64,000 nucleotides of DNA from CAXTEJ01 sp964243295 (GTDB lineage: Bacteria; Actinomycetota; Actinomycetes; Actinomycetales; Angustibacteraceae): assembly GCA_964243295.1 (NCBI GenBank), contig CAXTEJ010000005.1:1-64000 (forward strand), read 5' to 3'. The position numbers were made by a program, and so were the translations under genes. The number at the start of each line of letters is the position of its first letter. Positions within the stretch are counted from its first letter, which is position 1. Positions 50,038-58,770 of this stretch are shown here, piece after piece. The notes beneath the pieces are model-generated. The model saw only the letters and a program-made list of their open reading frames with translations, was not told the DNA's origin and ran no database searches.

Positions 50038-51653
50038 CTGACGGTGGCGTCGTCGACCGCGTCGACCGTGGTGTCGACCGTGGTGTCGACCGTGTCAGTG
50101 ACGTCGGCCGTGTCAGCCAGCGGCACCGTGCGCCGCGGCATCAGCAGCAGCGCCACGACGGTGAGCACGGCCGTCACGGCCAGCGACACGAACACCAGGT
50201 GGGTGGCGTCAGACAGCGCCGACCGCACGACGGCGCGCACCGCCGCGCTGGCCCCGCCCCCGTCGCCCAGCACCGAGGCCGCGGCGTCCGGGCCGTCGGG
50301 CAGCGAGCCGCGCAGGGACGCCGGCGCCGCGTCGAGCCGCTGCGAGAGCGTGGCGTTGGCGATGGCGCCGAACACCGCCACCCCGACGGCGCTGCCGATG
50401 GAGCGGGCGAACAGGTTGGTGGCCGTGACGACCCCGCGCTCCTTCCAGCCGACGACCGACTGGATGGCCACGAGGGTCGGGCTCGCGGTCAGGCCCATGC
50501 CGACGCCGATCAGGAAGCAGGCTGCGGCGACCGACCACACCGACGAGCCCTCGCCCAGCCCCAGCGTGGCGAGGGTGCCGACGACGACCACGGCGACGCC
50601 GATCAGGGAGGTGTCGCGAAAGCCGATGCGCAGGTAGATGCGGCCCGACAGCGCGGCCGCGATGGGCCAGCCGACGGTGAGCGCGGCGAGGGCGAAGCCG
50701 GCGACGAGCGGGCCGGTGCCCAGCACGCCCTGCACGTACGTCGGCACGTACGAGCTCAGGCCGATGAGCAGGGCGCCGACACCGAGACCGACGAGGTTGC
50801 CACCGAGCAGGGTGCGGCGTCGCATGACCCACAGCGGCAGCACCGGCTCGGCCGCACGCTGCTCGACGCGGACGAACACGACCAGCAGCAGCACGCCGAC
50901 CAGCGGCACGAGCACCCCGGGCCCTGACACCCAGTCCCACGCCTGGCCGCCCTCGAGCATGGCCAGGATGACCATCGAGCAGCCCACGGTGAGCAGCGCC
51001 GCGCCGGTGTAGTCGACGGTGTGGCGGCGGCGCTCGATCGTCTCGTGGAAGCGCCGCAGGATCATCCAGGCGGCGAGGGCGCCGACGGGGAGGTTGACGA
51101 AGAAGATCCAGCGCCAGCTGACGTACTCGGCGAACACGCCCCCCAGCGTCGGGCCGACGACGGACGCGATGCCCCAGACGCTCGCGAGGTAGCCCTGGAC
51201 GCGCGAGCGCTCCTCGACGGAGTACATGTCGCCGACCATGGTCAGCGCGATGGGCTGCACCGCACCGGCCCCCAGGCCCTGCACCACGCGGAACGCGATC
51301 AGGGCGGGCAGGCTCCAGGCGATGCCGCACAGGACCGACCCGACCAGGAACAGCCCGATGCCGAGCAGGATGACCGGCTTGCGGCCCACCATGTCGGCGA
51401 GCTTGCCGTAGATCGGCACCGAGACCGCCTGCGCCAGCAGGTAGACCGAGAACAGCCACGGGAACTGGGCGAACCCGCCGAGGTCCTCGACCACCGACGG
51501 CACGGCCGTCGCGATGATCGTGCTGTCGAGCGCGACGAGCGCCGTCGACAGCATCAGGGCGATGAGCACAGGGCCGCGCTCGGACCGGAAGCCGACCGCT
51601 GAGCGCTTGGCGGTCCCGGCGGCCGTCGCTGCTGCCGGGCTGTCAGGTGGCAC
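50034..51653 (-). CDS. DHA2-family (EmrB/QacA) multidrug MFS exporter
   Basis: 539-residue transporter with about 14 membrane helices. LSTALVALDSTIIATAVPSVVEDLGG, YLLAQAVSVPIYGKLADMVGRKPVILLG and RVVQGLGAGAVQPIALTMVGD are the standard DHA2 motifs (D1, A and C regions). The C-terminal tail has imperfect TVDTT repeats encoded by tandem GTCGACCGTGGT units at 50050-50095. GAGGAG lies upstream of GTG 51653. It is the first gene of the two-exporter operon. Substrate unknown. Confidence 0.92.
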   Translation of the reverse strand: MPPDSPAAATAAGTAKRSAVGFRSERGPVLIALMLSTALVALDSTIIATAVPSVVEDLGGFAQFPWLFSVYLLAQAVSVPIYGKLADMVGRKPVILLGIGLFLVGSVLCGIAWSLPALIAFRVVQGLGAGAVQPIALTMVGDMYSVEERSRVQGYLASVWGIASVVGPTLGGVFAEYVSWRWIFFVNLPVGALAAWMILRRFHETIERRRHTVDYTGAALLTVGCSMVILAMLEGGQAWDWVSGPGVLVPLVGVLLLVVFVRVEQRAAEPVLPLWVMRRRTLLGGNLVGLGVGALLIGLSSYVPTYVQGVLGTGPLVAGFALAALTVGWPIAAALSGRIYLRIGFRDTSLIGVAVVVVGTLATLGLGEGSSVWSVAAACFLIGVGMGLTASPTLVAIQSVVGWKERGVVTATNLFARSIGSAVGVAVFGAIANATLSQRLDAAPASLRGSLPDGPDAAASVLGDGGGASAAVRAVVRSALSDATHLVFVSLAVTAVLTVVALLLMPRRTVPLADTADVTDTVDTTVDTTVDAVDDATVR

Positions 51654-51756
51654 GGGTTGGCTCCTCGGGTCGGCGTCACGGGTGGCGCCGTCACGCCGTC
51701 CCGTGCGGCCAACCCCTACCCCGCGCCCGCCATTCCCCGCCCGGCCGTCGCGCCCC

Positions 51757-52281
51757 TCAGTGGTCGGCGCAGCAGGCCGTCGGGTTGGGCTGCTCGAACG
51801 GCACGACCGTGCCCTCCGGCGCCGGCCGGACGACGAGCCGCAGCGAGCCGCCGTCGTGCAGCGGCCGCACGAAGGCCTGGGTGTCGATCATCACGTCGTC
51901 GGCCACGCGCTCGCGCTGACCGATCATGACCACCTCGTCGACGTCGGTGCGGGAGAGCAGCTCGCCGACGGTCATGACACCGGTCAGCTGCTCGCTGCCG
52001 GCGAAGGCGAACGCCCGGCCGCCGGTGCGCTCGCGGTGGTGCGCCGCGGCAGCGGCGACGTCGTCCGGGCTCCCCTCCCCGATGACGCGCACGGCGCCGC
52101 CGGCCACCTCGACGGTCACGAGGACCGTCGTGGTGGCCGGGGCGACGTGCGTGCACGCCCGGACGACGCCCTGGGGCGTCACCTGCTGCGACACGAGCTC
52201 GGCGTACCCGTGCTCGGCCTCGCGGACGCTGGACCACTCCGGGGTCTGTCCCGGCGCGGCCAGCAGGACCGCCTCACTCAT
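51757..52281 (-). CDS. Hypothetical protein, unknown family
   Basis: 174 residues, no signal or membrane helix. Segments include EHGYAELVSQQVTPQGVVRACTHVAPATTTVLVTVEVAGG and VMTVGELLSRTDVDEVVMIGQRERVAD. The C terminus ends in TACCADH, a Cys pair beside a His that could bind metal. AGAGG precedes ATG 52281. It lies 11 bases downstream of the PHP-domain gene and is probably in the same operon. I do not recognise it. Confidence 0.65.
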   Translation of the reverse strand: MSEAVLLAAPGQTPEWSSVREAEHGYAELVSQQVTPQGVVRACTHVAPATTTVLVTVEVAGGAVRVIGEGSPDDVAAAAAHHRERTGGRAFAFAGSEQLTGVMTVGELLSRTDVDEVVMIGQRERVADDVMIDTQAFVRPLHDGGSLRLVVRPAPEGTVVPFEQPNPTACCADH

Positions 52282-52292
52282 GTCGCTGCCTC

Positions 52293-54035
52293 TCAGACCG
52301 GGATGACCCAGATGGGGTTGGTGTAGAACCACAGGTCCGCCCACGGGTCGGCGTCACCCTTGACGTCGGCGGCCGGGCCGGCCGGGTCGACACGGGCACC
52401 AGCCAGGCCGACCGCGCTGCGGTTGCCGTCGGTGCCGCGCACCCGGACGTAGAACGGGTCGCGGACCCGGCCGAGGTCGTAGGTGATGACGATGCGGCCC
52501 CGGACGTCGGAGACGTCCTGCTGCAGCACCACCCGCGTCTGCGGTGCGGTGATGGTGTCCTTGTTGGTCTGGGCACCGGTCACCGCGCCCCTGATGACGT
52601 CGACGCGCGCCAGCTTGGGCACGAACTGCGCCCAGTTCGGCGTGCGCGCCGGGTCGATGGTGATGGCGAGCTCGAGCCGCTCGCCGCGGCGCGGAGTGCG
52701 CACCGAGCCGAGCGGGCTGCCCGGACGACGGTCGCCGCGGTTGCGGACGGAGACGTCGACGCCGCCGGTGAGGCCGCCGTGGTCGACGTAGACGCGGCCG
52801 GCCCGCAGACCTTCCATCACCGCCGCGTAGGAGAAGCGCTGGGCGCCCACGTGGGTCTTGCTGTAGTAGCCGGGCCAGAAGTCACCGCGGGTGGCGTCGG
52901 GGCCCTTGGTGCCGTGCACCGGGTCGAGGTAGCGGCCGTTCGCGGCGAACTCCGCCGCGCTGCCCTCGCCACCGCGCACCGAGTCGTCGAGGTAGATGCT
53001 GTGCGAGTCGGAGTTGGCGGTGATCCACCACGGCCGGCCCTCGGCGAGCAGGCTGTCCCACAGGCCCCCGACGGTCGCGGTCATCCAGTCGAACCCGCCG
53101 TAGGTGATGTAGCTCTCCAGCGGGTAGCCCGGCCAGCTCTGCGCGTCGGGCGTGTTGTCGTAGTAGCCGCGGCCCGAGCCGGGGCCGATGGGCGCCTTGA
53201 TGCCGGCGGCCTGGTGGCCGGGGGCGCCCTCCATGCCGAGCGCGACGCGCGGCTGGCGCTCGCGCCACCCGCGGATCTCGTGCGGGGAGTCCAGGCCCTT
53301 GCGCGCCGGGTGGTTGGCGAAGAAGGCGGCGTCGCGGACGCGCCCGTCGGTGACCGACGCGGCGAGGAAGTCCAAGCCCTCCAGGGCGTGCAGCTCGTTC
53401 GCGGCCGACGTGGCCGTCCAGCCCTTGACCACGCCGTCGAAGGAGTTCTCGAACTCCTTGAGGACCGTGACCTCGTTCTTGCCGGGGTGCACGAAGACGG
53501 TGCCGTGCTCGGCCGCGGGGATGTTCCACTCGAAGCCCTGGAAGACCAGCGTGCGGTCCTTGTACAGCGAGCGGGCGCGCACGATGTCGGGGTTGACCTT
53601 CTCGACACCGATCTTGGCGTGGGTCGCGCTGCCGTGGTCGGTGATGACCATCCACTGCAGGCCGAACGCCGAGCCGTGCTGCACCTGGTCGGCGACGCGG
53701 TACATCGCGTCGGAGCTGTACTGCGTGTGGATGTGATGGTCGCCGGCGAGCCACTGGTAGGTGCCGGGCTGGGACGGGCGCGGCGGGGCCGCTGCGGCGG
53801 GCGCCGCGTCGGCGAGCACCGAGCCGGCTGCGGCGGTCGCGCCGAGGATGCCGGCGCGGCGCAGGAACCCGCGCCGCCCGACCTCGGTGGGCGACAGCTC
53901 GCTGTCGGGGATGCTCGCGTCGAGAACTGGGTCGTTGGTCGCGCCGGCTGGCGCGTGGTCGTGGTCAGACACGTGGCCCAAGTCGTCGTGGGTGTGGCCG
54001 TGGTGGCCGGACGACCCGTGGGAGTGCTGCTGCAT
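52293..54035 (-). CDS. Tat-exported PHP-domain metal-dependent phosphoesterase-like protein with His-rich head
   Basis: 580 residues. Residues 1-27 are very His-rich (HSHGSSGHHGHTHDD, then HVSDHDH). A twin-arginine signal follows at about 53-85: GRRGFLRRAGILGATAAAGSVL ending AAAAP. The mature protein carries PHP motifs: AGDHHIHTQYS, VITDHGSATHAKIG, a His in FANHPARK and ITANSDSHSIY, ligands for a multi-metal site. The catalytic target (phosphoester or polymer) is unknown. GGAGGCACTCC precedes the ATG. tatA and tatC are encoded at 25 kb. The His-rich stretch ahead of the Tat signal is unusual. Confidence 0.85.
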   Translation of the reverse strand: MQQHSHGSSGHHGHTHDDLGHVSDHDHAPAGATNDPVLDASIPDSELSPTEVGRRGFLRRAGILGATAAAGSVLADAAPAAAAPPRPSQPGTYQWLAGDHHIHTQYSSDAMYRVADQVQHGSAFGLQWMVITDHGSATHAKIGVEKVNPDIVRARSLYKDRTLVFQGFEWNIPAAEHGTVFVHPGKNEVTVLKEFENSFDGVVKGWTATSAANELHALEGLDFLAASVTDGRVRDAAFFANHPARKGLDSPHEIRGWRERQPRVALGMEGAPGHQAAGIKAPIGPGSGRGYYDNTPDAQSWPGYPLESYITYGGFDWMTATVGGLWDSLLAEGRPWWITANSDSHSIYLDDSVRGGEGSAAEFAANGRYLDPVHGTKGPDATRGDFWPGYYSKTHVGAQRFSYAAVMEGLRAGRVYVDHGGLTGGVDVSVRNRGDRRPGSPLGSVRTPRRGERLELAITIDPARTPNWAQFVPKLARVDVIRGAVTGAQTNKDTITAPQTRVVLQQDVSDVRGRIVITYDLGRVRDPFYVRVRGTDGNRSAVGLAGARVDPAGPAADVKGDADPWADLWFYTNPIWVIPV

Positions 54036-54173
54036 GGAGTGCCTCCGTTGACAGCCGGGCGCTCGCCGCCCGGCACACGACCCTCAGCCAACGGGGTGCG
54101 GGTGTTTGTGCGGTGGTGATCGGGTGAACGGCAGGCGAAGCGCACCCGGCCAGGCGGTGGTGCCCGCGCAAGG

Positions 54174-54206
54174 GCCCGGCGCGCTGCCGATGGCAGCGCG
54201 CCGGGC
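54174..54206. terminator. Hairpin terminator after the secreted GH43 gene
   Basis: A perfect 15-base stem GCCCGGCGCGCTGCC with its complement and a GAT loop, 15 bases beyond the GH43 stop on the minus strand. Confidence 0.75.
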
Positions 54207-54220
54207 CTGGTCCGCTGCGG

Positions 54221-56536
54221 TCAGCGGTAGATGCGCAGGTAGTCGAAGGCCGCGGTCGCGACCGGGCCGCCGGTCGCGCCGTGCGCCACCAGGCCGACTC
54301 GGACGTCGGCGCCGGCGGGGAGCGTCCACACCCCGCCCTTGACCCAGGTGCGGCCGTCACGGCTGGTCCAGCCGCGCAGCTCGTGCTCACCGTTCGCCGG
54401 GTCGACCCGGTGGGTCAGCCGCAGCCAGGTGGTCGCGGCGGGCGGCCCGATGATGGTGCCGCCGTAGGCGAGCCGGCCGGCGTACGGCTGCTCGAGACCG
54501 AACTCGGTCTGGCGGGTGTTGAAGATGGCGACGTGCGAGAGCCGGGCGAACAGGTCGTCGCCGGCGTAGGCGATGATCCCGGCCTGCTGGAAGTTGCGGA
54601 TCACGTCGGTGCCGAGGTTGATCCTCACCTTGGTCTCGGCGGTCCACTCGCCGTTACCGGGCGAGCGCAGCAGCACCCCGGCGCTGTTGGAGTCACCGGT
54701 CAGGTCCGCCTCCTCCACTGGCCAGCGCAGCACACCGCCGGTCACCGTGGCGGCGGGGTCTTGGCGCACCCACGACCAGCCGGCTGCCGGCGCCGTGCCG
54801 CTGAACTCGTCGCTCGCAGCGCGGTCGAGCCGGCTCGGCACCCGCTCGGGTGCGAGCGCCGTGACCGGCGCTGTCGCGGGCAGCGCGCTCAGGTCGTCGA
54901 TGCGCACTCCCGCGCCGTGAGCGAGGACGCCGGCCGCCGAGGCCGCCGTCGAGCGCCGCGCCACCGGCAGCGACAGCTGCACCTGCGGGTCGCCGAGCCG
55001 GGCGTTGCTGAGCTCGGCGACGGCACGGGTGCCGCTGACCTGCAGGCTCACCGAGTGCCAGGCCCGCGGCACGAACCTCGCGGGCAGCCGGGTGGTCGTC
55101 GTGCGGCCGTCTGCCACCAGCCTCGCCGTGGCGCGGCGGGGGTCGATGGTGAGCACCACGCCGCGACCGGCGACGAGCGAGAACGCCGAGCCGCTCGTGC
55201 GGACGTCGGCCTCGACCCGGGCGGAGTCGACCAGGCGGCGCGCCAGCACCGCGGCGGGACCGGCGGCGACCAGGTGCCCGCCGGCTTGCGCGTCGATGCC
55301 GCGGACCAGGCGGCCGACCGTGCGCACGCCCGCGTCGGTGCCGGTGGTGAACGTCGCCGCGCCCGCCGTGACCGGCCCACGCTGCGGGGTGTCGCTCGGG
55401 CCACGGCCCGCGTTGACCGCCGGCCAGCCGTCGACCCAGTCGAGGCGGTCGAGCAGCATCGGCCGCTCGTTGATGCCCTCGGTGCCGTTGAGGTAGGGGT
55501 CGGCGCGGTCGATGGCGTGGTAGACGATCCAGTCCTGGCCGGCGAGGTCGGTGGCCACCGCGTTGTGGCCGGCGCCGACCCAGCGGTTGCCGTTCTGGTT
55601 CAGCACCGGGGTGCCGCCGGCCCGGGAAGCGGTGAGCGGGACGCCCTGGCGGTCGACGTACGGGCCGGTCAGCGTGCGCGAGCGGCCGACCTGCACGCTG
55701 TAGCCGGTGGTGGGCCCGGCGCAGCAATTGGCGGTCGAGCCGAACAGGTACCACCAGCCGTCGCGGCGCACGACGTACGCACCCTCGAACTTGTTGTCGA
55801 TGGCCACCTGGGTGGCTGCGCCGGTGACCCGGCGTCCGTCGCGTGACAGCGGCGCAGCGAAGATGCCGCCGTAGTAGCTGCCGTAGAACAGCCACTGGCT
55901 GCCGTCGGTGTCGGTGACGGCCGTGGGGTCGAAGGTCCACAGGAAGTCGCCCGTCGCGCCCTGACCACGGCGCGGGGCGACGACGGGCGCGCCGCTGTCG
56001 GTCCACGGGCCGGCCGGCGTCGGCGCGGTGGCCATGCCGACCGCGTTGTCGTTCGGCTCGGCGGTCACAGTCGTCTCGGTGACGACGTAGTACATGCGGT
56101 ACTGGCCGTCGACGAAGCGGATGTCGGGCGCCCAGATGCCTGCGCCGGGAGCCGCCCAGCTCGGCAGGTTGGCGTCGGTGAAGGCGTCGCCGACCTGCGT
56201 CCAGGTCACGAGGTCGGTCGAGCGGGCGACCGGGATCCGGTGGACCCGGCTCTCACCCTCCCGCAGCGGGTCGGAGGTGCCGAAGGAGTACCAGGCGCCG
56301 TCCTTGCCGCGGATGACCGACGGGTCGGCGAAGGTGTCGGCGAACCCCTTGCTGACGGGGTTGGTGTAGGTGGTGGTGGCGGCGGTCGGCGCCGTGCGCG
56401 CCTGCGCCGGCAGACCCGGCGCGAGCAGCGGCACGGCCACGGCGAGCCCGACGAGGGCTGCCGAGCGTCGTACGCGCGCAGGACGGGTCCTGGTGTGCGC
56501 ACCGGCGTCGGGTTCGATAAAGGCGATTGGGGTCAC
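54221..56536 (-). CDS. Secreted GH43-family glycoside hydrolase with C-terminal beta-sandwich
   Basis: 771 residues. A long signal peptide (to ARTAPTA) precedes the five-bladed GH43 catalytic domain (about 55-400). The catalytic triad is visible: Asp in FADPSVIRG, Asp in WTFDPTAV and Glu in NKFEGAYVVRRDGWWYLF. The C-terminal half contains a LamG/DUF1349-like beta-sandwich (FSLVAGRG..., RLSHVAIFNTRQTEFGLEQPY) that may bind carbohydrate. It probably cleaves arabinan or xylan outside the cell. GTG 56536 follows GAGGAG by six bases. It is divergent from a second, cytoplasmic GH43 gene. Confidence 0.88.
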   Translation of the reverse strand: MTPIAFIEPDAGAHTRTRPARVRRSAALVGLAVAVPLLAPGLPAQARTAPTAATTTYTNPVSKGFADTFADPSVIRGKDGAWYSFGTSDPLREGESRVHRIPVARSTDLVTWTQVGDAFTDANLPSWAAPGAGIWAPDIRFVDGQYRMYYVVTETTVTAEPNDNAVGMATAPTPAGPWTDSGAPVVAPRRGQGATGDFLWTFDPTAVTDTDGSQWLFYGSYYGGIFAAPLSRDGRRVTGAATQVAIDNKFEGAYVVRRDGWWYLFGSTANCCAGPTTGYSVQVGRSRTLTGPYVDRQGVPLTASRAGGTPVLNQNGNRWVGAGHNAVATDLAGQDWIVYHAIDRADPYLNGTEGINERPMLLDRLDWVDGWPAVNAGRGPSDTPQRGPVTAGAATFTTGTDAGVRTVGRLVRGIDAQAGGHLVAAGPAAVLARRLVDSARVEADVRTSGSAFSLVAGRGVVLTIDPRRATARLVADGRTTTTRLPARFVPRAWHSVSLQVSGTRAVAELSNARLGDPQVQLSLPVARRSTAASAAGVLAHGAGVRIDDLSALPATAPVTALAPERVPSRLDRAASDEFSGTAPAAGWSWVRQDPAATVTGGVLRWPVEEADLTGDSNSAGVLLRSPGNGEWTAETKVRINLGTDVIRNFQQAGIIAYAGDDLFARLSHVAIFNTRQTEFGLEQPYAGRLAYGGTIIGPPAATTWLRLTHRVDPANGEHELRGWTSRDGRTWVKGGVWTLPAGADVRVGLVAHGATGGPVATAAFDYLRIYR

Positions 56537-56664
56537 GACGTGCTCCTCGTCCGGGGATGCCTCGTTGCACCTGCGCGTCAACGTACCCCGACGCCGCCGA
56601 GCGAACCAGCACGGCGGGCTGCGCCGGTGGTGCACGTCGCCGTCGTCGGTGCCACCCTCGGGGC

Positions 56665-57624
56665 ATGCCGACCGCCGTCCCCTACCGCAACCCCGTCCAC
56701 CCCACCTACTTCGCCGACCCCTTCGTCGTGCACGACGGCGAGCAGTACGTCGCCATCGGCACCGGGGCCGTGGTCGACGGCCGGGTCTTCGAGGTGCTCA
56801 CCTCCCCCGACCTCGTCACCTGGACGAGCGTCGGCGGGGCGCTCGAGGCCCCCGACGGGCTCGGCAGCGACTTCTGGGCGCCCGAGGCGGCCGAGCACGA
56901 GGGCCGCTGGTACCTCTACTACTCCGTGGGCGTCGGCGACACGGGCCACCACCTGCGGGTGGCGGTCGCCGACGCGGCCGTCGGCCCGTACCGCGACTCG
57001 GGCGCCGACCTGACGCCGGGCGAGCGGTTCGCCATCGACCCGCACCCGTTCCGTGACGCCGACGGCACGTGGTACCTGTTCTACGCCCACGACGTGCTCG
57101 AGGGCGACCGGGTGGGCACCATGCTCGCCGTCGACCGGCTCGAGACGATGTCGGCCCTGCGCGGCGAGCCGGTCGAGGTGCTGCGCCCGACGGCGGACTG
57201 GCAGGTCTACCAGCGCGCCCGCGAGATGTACGGCGCCGTCTACGACTGGCACACGCTCGAGGGTCCGTTCGTGCGCCGGCGCGACGGCCGGCTGTGGCTG
57301 TTCTACTCCGGCGGGTCGTGGCTCGAGCCGACGTACGCCGTGGGGTACGCCGTCGCCGACCACCCGCTGGGCCCGTGGACCGTGCCCACCGACGCCGAAC
57401 CGCTGCTGCGCAGCATCCCCGGCCACGTCATCGGGCCGGGCCACAACAGCGTGGTCACCCTGCACGACGGCACGCCGGGCGGCACGGACGTGCTCGTCTA
57501 CCACGCCTGGGACGAGGGGCAGACGGCCCGGCGGCTGTGCGTCGACCCCATCGCGTGGACGCCGGACGGCCCGACGACCGACGGGCCGACGTACCAGCCG
57601 ACGACGCTGCCGCGCACCCGGTGA
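56665..57624 (+). CDS. Cytoplasmic GH43-family glycoside hydrolase
   Basis: 319-residue single-domain GH43 enzyme, without a signal peptide. RNPVHPTYFADPFVV carries the base Asp, RFAIDPHPFRDADGTWYLFYAH the pKa-modulating Asp and HTLEGPFVRRRDGRLWLFYSGG the acid Glu. Family members are beta-xylosidases or arabinofuranosidases acting on short oligosaccharides taken up after extracellular cleavage. Pairing with the secreted GH43 gene fits that scheme. A degenerate CACCCT lies six bases before ATG 56665. Confidence 0.88.
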   Translation: MPTAVPYRNPVHPTYFADPFVVHDGEQYVAIGTGAVVDGRVFEVLTSPDLVTWTSVGGALEAPDGLGSDFWAPEAAEHEGRWYLYYSVGVGDTGHHLRVAVADAAVGPYRDSGADLTPGERFAIDPHPFRDADGTWYLFYAHDVLEGDRVGTMLAVDRLETMSALRGEPVEVLRPTADWQVYQRAREMYGAVYDWHTLEGPFVRRRDGRLWLFYSGGSWLEPTYAVGYAVADHPLGPWTVPTDAEPLLRSIPGHVIGPGHNSVVTLHDGTPGGTDVLVYHAWDEGQTARRLCVDPIAWTPDGPTTDGPTYQPTTLPRTR

Positions 57625-57665
57625 ACCGGCGCTGAGCCCGGTGGTGAGCCGGTGGTGAGCTGCGG

Positions 57666-58202
57666 ATGAGGCTGCTGGTCATGGCCGACACCCACCTGCC
57701 GCGGCGCGCCCGCGACCTGCCGGCGCAGCTGTGGGACGAGGTCGACGCGGCCGACGTCGTGCTGCACGCCGGCGACTGGGTCGAGGCCGACCTGCTCGAC
57801 CGGCTCGAGGCCCGCAGCCGCCGGGTGGTCGGCTGCTACGGCAACAACGACGGACCTGCCCTGCGGGCGCGGCTGCCCGAGGTGGCGCGCGCCGAGCTGG
57901 GCGGCGTGCGGTTCGCGGTGGTGCACGAGACGGGCGACCGCACCGGCCGCGAGCGCCGCTGCGACGAGCGCTTCGGCGGGGTGCGGGGCGTCGACGGGCT
58001 CGAGGGCACCGACGTGCTGGTGTTCGGCCACAGCCACATCCCGTGGGACACCGTGACGCCGGGCGGCACCCGCCTGCTCAACCCCGGCTCACCGACCGAC
58101 CGCCGGCGGCAGCCGCACGCCACCTACCTGACGGCGCACGTGAGCGGCGGCAGCCTGCAGGACGTCGTCCTGCACCGGCTGCCGCCGCGGGCCGTGCGCT
58201 GA
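57666..58202 (+). CDS. YfcE/MJ0936-type metallophosphoesterase
   Basis: 178-residue calcineurin-like phosphoesterase. Metal ligands appear in order: MADTHLP, VVLHAGDWVE, CYGNNDGPALR, FAVVHETGD and VFGHSHIPW. These five motifs are the complete YfcE-family set. The substrate is unknown; homologues hydrolyse 2',3'-cyclic or bis-pNPP phosphodiesters. It lies 40 bases after the GH43 gene; the gap holds a short GGTGGTGAGCC direct repeat. Confidence 0.9.
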   Translation: MRLLVMADTHLPRRARDLPAQLWDEVDAADVVLHAGDWVEADLLDRLEARSRRVVGCYGNNDGPALRARLPEVARAELGGVRFAVVHETGDRTGRERRCDERFGGVRGVDGLEGTDVLVFGHSHIPWDTVTPGGTRLLNPGSPTDRRRQPHATYLTAHVSGGSLQDVVLHRLPPRAVR

Positions 58203-58209
58203 GGAAGCC

Positions 58210-58695
58210 CTACGGCTCGATGACGTGCACGGCGGCCTCCTCGGCCGAGGCCGCACCGCCGTCGATGCCGACGTCGCCGCCGACCGAGTCCTTCTCGCTG
58301 TCCTCGCGCACGCCCTCGTCCGGGTCGACGAGCCGGCCGGCGCGCACGTCGCCGACCTGGCCGTCGTCGAGGAACTCGTCAGCCTCGACCGGCGCGTCGG
58401 GGTCGTCGTCCGCAGGCGCCGCCAGGAGGTCCTCGACCTCGAGCGCGGGGTCGGGCTCCTCCTGGGCGATGCGCTGGTCGAGCGTCTCGCCCTGGGCCTG
58501 CTCGGCCGCCGTCGTCCCGAACTTGTCCACGCCCAGCGGGCGCTCGGGCGGGGAGTACCCCTCGTCCAGCCCGTCGGCCTGGTTGCTCAGCAGCAGGCTG
58601 TCGGCGTCGTCACCGCTGGGCTGGTCCTCGTCGTCGACGCTGTAGGTGCCGGCGCCCTCGATGTCATAGCTCTCGCCGGAGTTGTCGTTGCTCAT
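58210..58695 (-). CDS. DUF5709 family acidic protein
   Basis: 161-residue, very acidic protein. YDIEGAGTYSVDDEDQPSGDDA and the core EGYSPPERPLGVDKFGTTAAEQAQGETLDQRIAQEEPD are the DUF5709 signature, with the tail AGRLVDPDEGVREDSEKD. No membrane segment or enzyme motif. It is actinobacterial and functionally unknown. A TGGGAT six bases before the ATG suggests a leaderless start, though its second base is not the usual A. Confidence 0.88.
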   Translation of the reverse strand: MSNDNSGESYDIEGAGTYSVDDEDQPSGDDADSLLLSNQADGLDEGYSPPERPLGVDKFGTTAAEQAQGETLDQRIAQEEPDPALEVEDLLAAPADDDPDAPVEADEFLDDGQVGDVRAGRLVDPDEGVREDSEKDSVGGDVGIDGGAASAEEAAVHVIEP

Positions 58696-58770
58696 GCGCC
58701 GATCCCATCACGCACGCCGACCCCCCGCGACACGGGTCGCCCGCCCGCATGAACCGGCGGCCGAGCGGGC

